From SMBSF63 sp034003545 (lineage in GTDB: Bacteria; Chloroflexota; Anaerolineae; Anaerolineales; Anaerolineaceae): 64,000 nt of DNA. The notes under the pieces are model-generated. The model was not told where the DNA came from. It saw only the letters and a program-made list of their open reading frames with translations, and searched no databases. The stretch covers positions 121,308 to 185,307 of the forward strand of contig CAYURM010000003.1 in NCBI GenBank assembly GCA_964447155.1. The letters are read 5' to 3'. Below, in pieces: positions 31,658 through 40,037 of the stretch (positions are counted from its first letter, which is position 1; each line of letters begins with the position of its first letter). The translations under genes and the position numbers were made by a program.

Positions 31658-33325
31658 CTATGCTTGTTCTAGTTGTACAAGTTTTGTTTTAGGATAAGCT
31701 TTTTTGCCGCTCATCGGGCAGACACCCGTTGGGCAGACTTTCAGCTTGATGTGCGCTTCAACTTCGGGCATGAAGTATTGGAGGATGTTCTCCAAGGGTG
31801 TGCCAGCAGTTGTTCCAAGGCCACAGTTGGAGAGTTCGATCAAATTCTTGCTGAGGAATTTCAGGTCTTCCAGGTCCTGCATGGTGCCAACGCCTTCGGC
31901 GATATTTTTCAGGATCTGGTAGGCGCGCTCGGTGCCAATGCGGCAGGGATTGCATTTGCCGCAGCTTTCTTTGCGGAAGAAATTCATCAGTACGATCGCC
32001 AGGTCTAGGGCGCAGTTGTTTTCATCACAGATTAATAATGCGCCAGAGCCGAGGGAGACGCCGTTTTCCTGGTAGGATTCGAAATCCATGGGCGTGTCCT
32101 GCAAGGTGCTGGGGATGACGGATCCGCTGGAGCCGCCGGTTTGTGCCATTTTGAAATGGGCGCCGTGGGCCATGCCTTTACCGTAGATCGAAATGATTTC
32201 GCGCAGGGTGATGCCCATGGGAACTTCGATCAAACCGGTGACATTGACGTTGCCGAGGATGGTGCAGACTTTCGTACCGGGACTTTTTTCGGTGCCGTAG
32301 CCGCGGTACCAGTCTGCGCCGTTGAGCATGATCGGGGGGATATTTGCCAGCGTTTCAACATTGTTGACCAGGGTGGGTTTCCCCCACAGGCCGTTGGTGG
32401 TGGGGTAAGGCGGGCGGGCACGCGGTTCGCCGCGTTTGCCTTCGAGGGATTCAATCAATGCGGTTTCTTCCCCACAGATGTATGCCCCGGCGCCGCTGTG
32501 GACGTGGAGCTTGAAGTTGAAGCCGCTGCCGAGGATGTCTTCGCCGAGCAGGCCCATCTCTTCGGCTTGCTGGATGGCAAGACGCAGGCGTTTTTGGGCC
32601 AGCAAGTATTCGCCGCGTACGTAGAAATAGCCTTCGTCCGCGCCGACGGCATAGGCAGCGATTGCCATCGCTTCCACGATAGCGTGGGGGTCGCCTTCGA
32701 TCAGTACGCGGTCCTTGAAGGTGCCGGGTTCGCTTTCGTCCGCGTTGCAGATGACGTATTTCTGTTCGCCGGGTGTGCTGGCGACGAACTGCCATTTGAG
32801 GCCGGTCGGGAATCCTGCACCGCCGCGTCCGCGCAAGCCGGATGCTTTGATTTGGTCAATGACCTCTTTGGGCTGCATATTGGCGAGGATGTTTGCCAGG
32901 GCCTGGTAACCGTCATCGGCGATATAGTCTTCGATGCTGGTGGGGTCTATCAGGCCGGCGCGCTTGAGGATAATGCGCTGTTCAGCTGGCAAAGTGCCCT
33001 GACGGGCAGAAATCCAGGCGATGTGACCGCTGAGTTCGCGCACGGGGGCTTGCAGCCCGGGGGCAATGCGCCCCTTGTAGAGATGTTCTTCCACGATAGT
33101 GTGTACATCTTCAAGTTTAAGTGGCCCATAAATCGTTGCTTCTGGATATACCACCGCCAGCGGAACGGCGTCGCTGCGCCCGACATCCTGCATCCAGGCC
33201 AGGGAAACTTCATTTTCCAGTTCCAGGGCATTGATCTCCCGCTGGAATTGATCGTAGATTTCCCGGGCGCCGCGTTCCATACTGCGCGGGTCACCAGATA
33301 CAAGCACCATTGATCGGTAATTCAT
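31658..33325 (-). CDS. hydB: NuoF-like flavoprotein (HydB of NiFe-HydABCSL type)
   Basis: The FMN subunit that exchanges electrons with NAD(P)H and is the likely bifurcation site. The 555 residues hold an N-terminal thioredoxin-like domain without Cys (about 1-95), the FMN/NADH domain with LRGRGGAGFPTG (about 170-181), a SLBB domain, and the [4Fe-4S] site SCGKCNPC (about 458-465). It ends with a short Cys-containing tail (VCPTGVCP) instead of the two ferredoxin clusters present in the second flavoprotein at 33853. It lies 13 nt after hydC and 12 nt before hydA. Confidence 0.92.
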   Translation of the reverse strand: MNYRSMVLVSGDPRSMERGAREIYDQFQREINALELENEVSLAWMQDVGRSDAVPLAVVYPEATIYGPLKLEDVHTIVEEHLYKGRIAPGLQAPVRELSGHIAWISARQGTLPAEQRIILKRAGLIDPTSIEDYIADDGYQALANILANMQPKEVIDQIKASGLRGRGGAGFPTGLKWQFVASTPGEQKYVICNADESEPGTFKDRVLIEGDPHAIVEAMAIAAYAVGADEGYFYVRGEYLLAQKRLRLAIQQAEEMGLLGEDILGSGFNFKLHVHSGAGAYICGEETALIESLEGKRGEPRARPPYPTTNGLWGKPTLVNNVETLANIPPIMLNGADWYRGYGTEKSPGTKVCTILGNVNVTGLIEVPMGITLREIISIYGKGMAHGAHFKMAQTGGSSGSVIPSTLQDTPMDFESYQENGVSLGSGALLICDENNCALDLAIVLMNFFRKESCGKCNPCRIGTERAYQILKNIAEGVGTMQDLEDLKFLSKNLIELSNCGLGTTAGTPLENILQYFMPEVEAHIKLKVCPTGVCPMSGKKAYPKTKLVQLEQA

Positions 33326-33337
33326 TTTCCGCCTCCG

Positions 33338-33808
33338 TTAGCTGTATCGGGCCAGGATTTCGGGAACCTGGCTGGGAGTAACATTGCCGTACATGTCTTC
33401 GTCAACAAGCATGATCGGTCCGACACCACATAGCCCGAGACAACTGGCTGTGATCAATGTCCATTTGCCATCTTCGCTGGTCTCACCATCTTCGAGACCA
33501 AGTTGATCCTGAATGGCCAGCCAGACTTCGCGCCCGCCGGCCACATGGCAGGGAGCGCTTTCGCAGAATTGAATGACATGCCTTCCGCGGGGTTTGGTGG
33601 TCATCATTGTATAAAAGGTGGCAACAGAGGAGACCTTGCTTTTCGGCGTCTTCACCAGACGTCCGATTTCTTCAAGCGCCTCCTTGGGCAAATAACCAAT
33701 GGTTCGGTTGACATCGTTAAGGATGGGGATCAGCTCTTCGGCTTTACCGCCATGTTCCTCGACGACACCGCGAACCACCTCCAGCACATTCATGTTGTCA
33801 GGGGTCAT
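33338..33808 (-). CDS. hydC: NuoE-like [2Fe-2S] subunit (HydC)
   Basis: A thioredoxin-fold [2Fe-2S] protein that pairs with the NuoF-like subunit. It has 156 residues with the ligand set Cys82-x4-Cys87 and Cys123-x3-Cys127 (FCESAPCHVAGG, CLGLCGVGP). CTGGAGAGG precedes ATG 33808. It heads the hydC-hydB-hydA-hydS-hydL run and starts 45 nt after the second flavoprotein gene. Confidence 0.93.
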   Translation of the reverse strand: MTPDNMNVLEVVRGVVEEHGGKAEELIPILNDVNRTIGYLPKEALEEIGRLVKTPKSKVSSVATFYTMMTTKPRGRHVIQFCESAPCHVAGGREVWLAIQDQLGLEDGETSEDGKWTLITASCLGLCGVGPIMLVDEDMYGNVTPSQVPEILARYS

Positions 33809-33852
33809 CTTCCTCTCCAGTCCAGATAGATCGTTGGTGTAACTATCATTAA

Positions 33853-35637
33853 CTACTTAATGGTTACAGCACTAAAGTTGCAGACCTGCAAGCAGATACC
33901 GCAACGGACACACGTATCAGGATCGATGATATGGGGTTGACGACGTTCGCCGTGAATGGCATCTACAGGGCAGTTGCGGGCGCATACGGTACAGCCCGTA
34001 CACATGTCTTCAAGGATCTCGTAGCGGATCATTGCCCGGCAGACTTTGGCAGGACATCGTTTTTCATAAATATGGGCTTCGTATTCATCACGGAAATGCT
34101 TCAGGGTGCTTTCAACGGGGTTGGGCGCGCCCTGGCCAAGACCGCACAGGCTGTCTTGTTTGATTTGTTCGCAAAGCATTTCAAGGGTTTCAATATCGCC
34201 GTCCTTGCCTTCACCTTCACAGATTCGGGTGAGGATTTCCAGCAGGCGGCGGGTGCCGACACGGCAAGGCACGCATTTGCCGCAGCTTTCTTCCTGGGTG
34301 AATTCCATGAAGAAGCGGGCGATGTCGACCATGCAAGTATCTTCGTCCATGACGATCATACCGCCGGAACCCATGATGGAGCCAGCCTGACCGAGGGATT
34401 CGTAATCCACGGGCAGGTCCAGGTTAGATGAGGGCAGGCAGCCGCCCATCGGACCGCCGGTCTGGATGGCTTTGAAGCCTTTGTCATGCTTAATCCCCCC
34501 GCCGACTTCAAAAATGATTTCGCGCAGGGTAATGCCCATCGGAACTTCGATCAGGCCGGTATTTTTGACATCACCAGCCAAAGCAAAGGTCTTGGTACCT
34601 TTGCAGTTTTCAGTGCCCATGCTGGAGAACCACTCTGCCCCTTTGAGAAGTATCTGGGGAACGGTGGCATAGGTTTCAACGTTGTTTACGTTGGACGGCT
34701 GCCCCCACAAGCCTTTGACAGCCGGGAAGGGCGGGCGGGTACGCGGTTCGCCGCGTGACCCTTCGATGGAGGCTATCAGGGCAGTTTCTTCACCGCAGAC
34801 GAATGCGCCGGCGCCCATGCGAACTTCCAGGTCGAAAGAGAAATCGGAGCCGAGGATGTTGTCACCCAGCAAACCGAATTCGCGGGCCTGTTCGATCGCA
34901 ATTTTCAGGGTGCGGACGGCTTCGGGATATTCGGCGCGGCAGTAGATGTAGCCCTGGTTTGAACCAATGGCATAAGCGGCGATCGCCATCCCTTCAAGCA
35001 CAGCATGGGGGTCACTTTCGAGGACGCGGCGATTCATGAATGCACCGGGGTCGCCTTCATCTGCATTGCAGATGACGTATTTGGGGCTGCCCTGGCTGGC
35101 GCGTGCGAACTGCCATTTGCGACCGGTGGGAAAACCCGCGCCACCGCGGCCGCGCAGGCCAGAATCCAGGACGGTTTGGATGACTTCTTCAGGAGTCATG
35201 TCCGAGATGGATCGGGCAAGGGCCATGTAGCCATCCACGGCGATGTAATCCTCAATATTGTAGGGGTCGATTACGCCGCAATTGCGCAGCACAACGCGCA
35301 CTTCTTTAGGCTTGGGAGGGCCGAGTTCGTCGTCGGATTTGGGGATTTGCTTGACAACGAATTTGTCGACCACGCGGCCTTTGAGGAAGTGTTCCTTGAC
35401 CAGGAAATGAATATCTTCCGGGGCCAGTTTTGCGTAATGAACGCCTTCGGGGTAGACCATAATGTCTGGTCCGTAGATTTCCGGATCACCGATGCGTGAA
35501 GTTTCGAGTACCTGTACTTCATCGATTAAACCCTGGGCGACAAGCTCATCATTCAGCGCGTCAATGATTTCATAAGCGCCTTTGGCTTGACTGAGCGGGT
35601 CAATGGATACCAGTATATGCGAACGAAAAAAAGTCAT
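33853..35637 (-). CDS. Second NuoF-like flavoprotein with C-terminal 2x[4Fe-4S] (HndC/HydB type)
   Basis: An FMN subunit like those of trimeric bifurcating [FeFe] hydrogenases (HydB/HndC). The 594 residues show a Cys-free thioredoxin-like N-domain, LRGRGGAGFPTG, ESCGKCVPCRVGT (about 478-490) and two C-terminal ferredoxin motifs (MCTGCTVCARNCP, TCVRCGICLQVC). It is a complete second copy beside the hydB at 31658, and more ferredoxin-rich. Its partners upstream are the Cys-less 35682 protein and the NuoE at 36679. What it delivers electrons to is not clear. It could share HydA/HydSL or serve an enzyme encoded elsewhere. Confidence 0.9.
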   Translation of the reverse strand: MTFFRSHILVSIDPLSQAKGAYEIIDALNDELVAQGLIDEVQVLETSRIGDPEIYGPDIMVYPEGVHYAKLAPEDIHFLVKEHFLKGRVVDKFVVKQIPKSDDELGPPKPKEVRVVLRNCGVIDPYNIEDYIAVDGYMALARSISDMTPEEVIQTVLDSGLRGRGGAGFPTGRKWQFARASQGSPKYVICNADEGDPGAFMNRRVLESDPHAVLEGMAIAAYAIGSNQGYIYCRAEYPEAVRTLKIAIEQAREFGLLGDNILGSDFSFDLEVRMGAGAFVCGEETALIASIEGSRGEPRTRPPFPAVKGLWGQPSNVNNVETYATVPQILLKGAEWFSSMGTENCKGTKTFALAGDVKNTGLIEVPMGITLREIIFEVGGGIKHDKGFKAIQTGGPMGGCLPSSNLDLPVDYESLGQAGSIMGSGGMIVMDEDTCMVDIARFFMEFTQEESCGKCVPCRVGTRRLLEILTRICEGEGKDGDIETLEMLCEQIKQDSLCGLGQGAPNPVESTLKHFRDEYEAHIYEKRCPAKVCRAMIRYEILEDMCTGCTVCARNCPVDAIHGERRQPHIIDPDTCVRCGICLQVCNFSAVTIK

Positions 35638-35681
35638 AATCTACTATCTTCCAAAACAAAAGTTTTGGATAGCTCCTTATT

Positions 35682-36053
35682 CTATTGAATTTCTATTACG
35701 TATTCTTTGACAATATTCCCGTCAATCACATGTTCTTTCATGATTTTGCGGGCGACTTCGGCAGTTACCTTTCCGTAGGAAATGCCGGGTTCATCATCGA
35801 CGATGACTTGCACGATCGGTTCCCATGAATCCATGCCGATATTGCTGGTTTGACGGACGGCAATGTCCTGCAAGTCTTCCTTGGCAATAAAATCCAGAAT
35901 GGCTTTCAGGGTTTCGCGCGCGCCGGCAACGATGCCAACGGTGCCCATTCCAATAACGATCTGGATTCTGCTGGCTGTATTTTTGGCTTCCTGTTTTTTC
36001 AAAGCTTCTTCACGGACACGTTTCAAATCTGCGAGGGACTTGACTTTACTCAT
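35682..36053 (-). CDS. HndB-like thioredoxin-fold ferredoxin protein without Cys ligands
   Basis: A 123-residue protein of the HndB/(2Fe-2S) ferredoxin-fold family with a helical N-terminus (about 1-28). It has no cysteine at all. Family members have a Cys in the VGMGTC-G segment and two in TGC-x-G-x-C; here these read IGMGTVG and TSNIGMDSWEP, so Val, Asn and Asp replace the ligands. It therefore cannot bind a [2Fe-2S] cluster in the usual way and may be structural or regulatory. It sits between the HATPase protein and the second NuoF. Confidence 0.85.
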   Translation of the reverse strand: MSKVKSLADLKRVREEALKKQEAKNTASRIQIVIGMGTVGIVAGARETLKAILDFIAKEDLQDIAVRQTSNIGMDSWEPIVQVIVDDEPGISYGKVTAEVARKIMKEHVIDGNIVKEYVIEIQ

Positions 36054-36112
36054 TTTTTTCTCCCGTATAAAAGTTGAACAATTGAATGGTTCAGTTTGAT
36101 GTCCTGTGGTTC

Positions 36113-36664
36113 TCAGGCGATTGCTGCTTGCGCATTTTCAATGCCGGATGCTATATAGTCATTCAAAAAGCCGAGGACACCAGGGTCTGTTAAGGAAATA
36201 CCTTCCAATTCTTTTTTGATGGGCGCATCATCAAATTCGAAGATGTTCCCATTGACACCATACTTTAACACCCAATGCACATCCGGATAGCCAATTAACA
36301 GGCTGATCAGTGTGCTTTTCAGGTCTCCGAGGGGCATGCGGTCAATATGGCTGTTTTGAAATCTTGCGGTGACAAGCGTGCCCACTCCCGGTGTGGATTG
36401 AATATCAAATGATCCGCAGCAGGATTCTGCTGCGGCCTTGAAAAGCGGGATGCCCAGTCCAACCTTGCGGGTGGTACGGCTGGTAACGAAAGGATCTGTG
36501 ATCCGGATCAGCCGTTCGGCATTCATGCCTTTGCCGTCGTCTTTGATACTCATTTGTAAAAGATCTTGTTCTGTATCCAATAATACTGTGATGGTAATGT
36601 TTTTAGCATTGGCTGCCACGCTATTTTCGGCAATATCCAAAAGATGAAGTGCCAATTCTTTCAA
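36113..36664 (-). CDS. HATPase-domain protein of the hydrogenase cluster
   Basis: A 183-residue protein with a GHKL ATPase domain (about 1-105): N-box LDIAENSVAANAK, G1 DDGKGM, G2 VGLGIPLFKAAAE. There is no dimerisation or phospho-His helix, so it is not a normal histidine kinase. The C-terminal part is unassigned. Similar proteins are found in clusters of [FeFe] HydABC. TTG 36664 is the start (AAGGAG upstream). Role unknown. A regulator or ATP-dependent assembly factor is inference. Confidence 0.85.
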   Translation of the reverse strand: MKELALHLLDIAENSVAANAKNITITVLLDTEQDLLQMSIKDDGKGMNAERLIRITDPFVTSRTTRKVGLGIPLFKAAAESCCGSFDIQSTPGVGTLVTARFQNSHIDRMPLGDLKSTLISLLIGYPDVHWVLKYGVNGNIFEFDDAPIKKELEGISLTDPGVLGFLNDYIASGIENAQAAIA

Positions 36665-36678
36665 CGCTGCAGATCTCC

Positions 36679-37176
36679 TTACTCGGTGATCGAAGAGAGA
36701 ATCTTGGGTAATTTGTTTGGCGCTACCTGCCCGAATATTTCATCGTCTACCACAACGACCGGGGCCTGACTGCAAACGCCCACACAGCGGCAAAGTTCAA
36801 TGGTGACTTTGCCGTCCGGGGTGGTTTCGCCAGGCTCAATGCCCAGCACCTGTTTAACTTTGTCAATCAGTTGGGGGGTGCCGCCGACATAGCAGGCAGT
36901 GCCCATGCAGAATTTGACTGTATGTTCGCCGCGGGGGGTAGTGGTGAAAAAAGAGTAGAAGGATACCACGCCATGTACGACGCTGACAGGAATGCGCAGT
37001 TCTTTGGCAACATAGGTTTGCATAGGTTCAGACACAAAGCCGATCTGGCTTTGGAGTTCGTTGAGGATGATCATGGTTGAACCGGCAGTATCTTTGTTGT
37101 CTGCGATAATCTGGTCAATAAGTTTGACTTGTTCCGGGTTTTCCAGCGGTTTTTTTTCGTTGAGGTTTGCTGACAT
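36679..37176 (-). CDS. Second NuoE-like [2Fe-2S] subunit (HndA/HydC type)
   Basis: A 165-residue thioredoxin-fold [2Fe-2S] protein with ligands Cys90-x4-Cys95 and Cys131-x3-Cys135, plus an extra Cys129. It is the natural partner of the NuoF at 33853. The frame opens further upstream (37251), but AAGGAAAATT places the start at ATG 37176. Two NuoE/NuoF pairs in one run is unusual. Upstream (37177-37325) no gene is seen. Confidence 0.92.
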   Translation of the reverse strand: MSANLNEKKPLENPEQVKLIDQIIADNKDTAGSTMIILNELQSQIGFVSEPMQTYVAKELRIPVSVVHGVVSFYSFFTTTPRGEHTVKFCMGTACYVGGTPQLIDKVKQVLGIEPGETTPDGKVTIELCRCVGVCSQAPVVVVDDEIFGQVAPNKLPKILSSITE

Positions 37177-37325
37177 AATTTTCCTTGTGGCTCCAATATT
37201 TGTCGTATTAAACTGCGCCTCCATTCTAACACGACTTGTGAAAAAATGCACGAATTAATCGGCACGATGTGAAGCATTCAGACAAATTGTTTATATCTTG
37301 CCGGGTTATATGGGGTGAGGGAATG

Positions 37326-38072
37326 CTAGGCGGCAGGTAAATTTTCCAAAGAGCGTCCGTCCAGGTTTTTCAGAGCCAGGCGGATTTCTGCGATGGTAGG
37401 CGCGGCGATGTGGAGCAGGGTGACGCCCAAAAAATCGGCAAGGAAATGAACGTCGCCATTTTGGATGAGGGCATATTCTTGGATACCGGGGTATTTCTGA
37501 ACAGCTTCCTTCAGGGAAATGTGCCGGGAAACTTCGAGAGCATCAATGGTCATGTCATCGGGGAGCATGCCGAGATGGGAAAACAAGCCAAAGGCTTTGC
37601 GGTTGATGTGTGCTGGAATGAACAGGCCGTCCAGACCGGCTACGATTCGTTGAGCTTCCTTGAGGCTGATATTTGCGGAAAGGATGAGGAGCTGCTCCTC
37701 GCGGCGGATAAAGTCCCCAGTTTCGTCGACCATAAACTGCTCGCCAAAGAAATCCGGTTTGTTTTTGATGGGCGGCAGTTTGGTATTGATATAGGCTTGA
37801 AACGCCTCAATTTGTTCCAGGGTGTCAAACAGGCACAGGCTGTGAACGTCTTCTTCGGTTTGCAATTCCATGCCAGGCAGGACGATGAGGGGGGTGTTTT
37901 GGGCTGCTTTTTGTACGGCGGCAATATTGGCGCTGGCGTTGTGGTCGGTGATGGCGATCAGGTCAATGTTTCTGCTCAGGGCTTCCTGGACAATTAACGG
38001 GGGAATCATTTCCACCCCGGCACAGGGGGAAAGCACTGTGTGTACGTGAAGGTCAGCCCGGTAGGTTTTCAT
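37326..38072 (-). CDS. PHP-domain phosphoesterase
   Basis: A 248-residue PHP metallo-phosphoesterase domain protein. The metal-binding motifs DLHVHTVLSPC (7-17), ITDHNAS (about 41-47), GMELQTEEDVH (about 66-76) and the later IPAHINR are all present. The substrate is unknown; RNase AM-like or histidinol-phosphatase-like activities occur in the fold. Its place in the regulatory block upstream of the hydrogenase is shared with clusters of [FeFe] HydABC. Confidence 0.88.
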   Translation of the reverse strand: MKTYRADLHVHTVLSPCAGVEMIPPLIVQEALSRNIDLIAITDHNASANIAAVQKAAQNTPLIVLPGMELQTEEDVHSLCLFDTLEQIEAFQAYINTKLPPIKNKPDFFGEQFMVDETGDFIRREEQLLILSANISLKEAQRIVAGLDGLFIPAHINRKAFGLFSHLGMLPDDMTIDALEVSRHISLKEAVQKYPGIQEYALIQNGDVHFLADFLGVTLLHIAAPTIAEIRLALKNLDGRSLENLPAA

Positions 38073-38114
38073 CAGGGAGCTTTATTCATGGGGCCAGGGT
38101 TCGTCAAACCGGGG

Positions 38115-38459
38115 TTATGCTGCTTTGATGCCCATTTCCCATAATTTTCCAACGATGTGGTAGGTGGGATCAGGGGTGGTAAGCAGGGTGATGTTTTCTT
38201 GGTTCGCCTTGGCGATGGTGGCTTCGTCGGGCTGGGCATCCTCGGTGATGATTACAGCAGCCATGCCGACCAATGCTGCCACGGCGACAATGTTGGCATG
38301 GGCTTGCAGGGTTACCCAGATGCCATTTTCACCGGCACCGGCCATCACACAGCTTAACAGGTCAGAAGCATACCCGTTGGAGGGGGTGATTGCGGCGAAA
38401 TGCCTGGAGCGGGTGACGAGGGTCAAGTCAAGTTCCTGAATGATTTCTTCAAGATTCAT
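38115..38459 (-). CDS. DRTGG-domain protein 2
   Basis: A 114-residue protein that is essentially one DRTGG domain, the ligand-binding module also found in phosphotransacetylases and CBS proteins. From ATG 38459 (GGAG 9 nt upstream) it shows the helix-strand pattern TLVTRSRHFAAITPSNG, GVIVxL-type MAAVIITEDAQPDE and LLTTPDPTY. It has Cys38 only. Paralogue of the protein at 39469, with the CBS-HATPase gene between them. Probably a sensor of a small ligand. Function not established. Confidence 0.82.
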   Translation of the reverse strand: MNLEEIIQELDLTLVTRSRHFAAITPSNGYASDLLSCVMAGAGENGIWVTLQAHANIVAVAALVGMAAVIITEDAQPDEATIAKANQENITLLTTPDPTYHIVGKLWEMGIKAA

Positions 38460-38482
38460 GGGGACTGTCTCCATTTGTTTGA

Positions 38483-39463
38483 TTATTCTTTGCCGACAAT
38501 TTTTGTCTTATCCAGGTGGATGCGCATTTTCAAAAGCGTGCCGTTTTCCAGACTGGGTTTAATGATCATTTCGTCTACACAGCGGGAGATATTTACCAGC
38601 CCCATGCCGGCGCCAAAGCCAAGCTCGCGCACTTTCTCGCTGGCAGTGGAAAAGCCAGGTTTGAGGGCTTTGTCGATATCTTCAATGCCGGGGCCGTCAT
38701 CTACCACACGGATAGAAATTGTGTACGGTTCGATTTCCACACGGATCACACCGCCGTTGGTGGTGTGGATGATGAGGTTCATTTCGGCTTCATAGACGGC
38801 GATGCTGCAACGCCGGGCGAGCTGCGGGGTGGCACCAAGGCGCAGCAATGCTTTTTTGATATTGCTGGAGGCTGCGCCGCCATTGGTAAAGTCGCCTTGC
38901 TTGATGTTATACCGCAGGATGAGGCTGCTGCGGTCCGATTCGATATCTTGGAAAAGATGGCTGGCGCGGTATTTGCGCAGCTCTTCGCTGGCATAATCCT
39001 GCTGAAGAGCTTTCAGCAAACCGCGGCTGACGTCGCCTTTGGTGAGGATGCCGGCCAGTTTTCCCTCTTTGTCCACAACAGGCAAGCGTCCGATACCGGT
39101 ATTGACAAAAACTTTTAAAGCTTCTACCACCGGGTCAGTGGAACGTACGGTGATGACATCGGGGGTCATATATTTGCTGGCCGGGGCATCCACATCCTGG
39201 GTATAGAGGGCATGGATCAGATCTTCCATACTCAACACGCCGATCAATTCTCCGTTTTTGGTGACAGGGGCGCCGGAGATGCGTTTTTCACGGGAAATCT
39301 CGAGGACTTGCTCCATAGGCATGTTTGCATCAAAGGTGATGATATTATGGGTCATCACCTCGTCAACAATAAGCTCATATCCGAGTTCTTCAACGCGGGT
39401 GATATATTTGGCTGTATTGTCGTTGATGATCTGGCGTTTGTCAAAACCGGCAGGCGTCATCAT
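38483..39463 (-). CDS. CBS-pair / HATPase fusion protein
   Basis: A 326-residue protein with a CBS pair (about 32-155: VMTHNIITFDANMPMEQVLE, YMTPDVITVRSTDPVVEAL) joined to an anti-sigma-factor type HATPase domain (about 175-320: YEAEMNLIIHTTNGG, VVDDGPGIEDI, ELGFGAGMGLVNI). CBS pairs bind adenine nucleotides, so this could pass energy charge or NAD(P)H state to a kinase or anti-sigma domain. It lies between two DRTGG genes upstream of hyd. Similar proteins accompany bifurcating [FeFe] hydrogenases. Its phosphorylation target is unknown. Confidence 0.87.
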   Translation of the reverse strand: MMTPAGFDKRQIINDNTAKYITRVEELGYELIVDEVMTHNIITFDANMPMEQVLEISREKRISGAPVTKNGELIGVLSMEDLIHALYTQDVDAPASKYMTPDVITVRSTDPVVEALKVFVNTGIGRLPVVDKEGKLAGILTKGDVSRGLLKALQQDYASEELRKYRASHLFQDIESDRSSLILRYNIKQGDFTNGGAASSNIKKALLRLGATPQLARRCSIAVYEAEMNLIIHTTNGGVIRVEIEPYTISIRVVDDGPGIEDIDKALKPGFSTASEKVRELGFGAGMGLVNISRCVDEMIIKPSLENGTLLKMRIHLDKTKIVGKE

Positions 39464-39468
39464 TTAAC

Positions 39469-39849
39469 TCAGTTCGTGTCGTTGGTGCTGCCGCAAACGA
39501 TTTCTTCCAGGCTGGGAAGGTTGAGACAGTTCAGTCTGCCGCACAGGGCATACATGCCAAGCTGGGAAGTGATTAAGGGAATTCCCTCTTCTTCTGCCAA
39601 CGTAATCGTGCTTTCATCGGGGTTTTTGCCGCGCACGAAGACGATGGCAACCACATCAGCCATGTGCGCAGTTCGGACGACTTGTGGATTACATAAACCA
39701 GTAAGTAAGACCGCTTCCGGTTCAACGGAAGCGAGGACATCACTCATTAAATCTGCGGCAAAAGCACCTTTGATTTCTTTGGTGAGGTCTGCTTCTTTGG
39801 TAATTAATCTGCCATCAATGGCCGCAATTAGTTCTTGAATATTCATCAT
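39469..39849 (-). CDS. DRTGG-domain protein 1
   Basis: A 126-residue DRTGG-domain protein and the first gene of the long hydrogenase run. Visible: IAAIDGRLI, a conserved AFAADLMSDVLA segment, LLTGLCNPQVVRTAHMADVVAIVFVRGKNPDESTI. It has four Cys (GLCN, ALCGRLNC, IVCG), some of them close together near the C-terminus, which could matter for redox sensing. This is inference. It overlaps nothing upstream; hisS diverges 188 nt away. Confidence 0.82.
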   Translation of the reverse strand: MMNIQELIAAIDGRLITKEADLTKEIKGAFAADLMSDVLASVEPEAVLLTGLCNPQVVRTAHMADVVAIVFVRGKNPDESTITLAEEEGIPLITSQLGMYALCGRLNCLNLPSLEEIVCGSTNDTN

Positions 39850-40037
39850 ATACCTGCCAGGTTATCCTTGTTATGAGTGCATAAAATATATCACATTATG
39901 TAGAAAAACTTGCCGGAGGTTCCTTCCGATCTAACAAATCAGCATTCTATGTTAAAATGCAGTGGGAAACCAAAAAACTTAACAAGCAATTCATTGCCTG
40001 AATTGTATCTCAAAATGATCATGGAAAGCAAAGTTTT

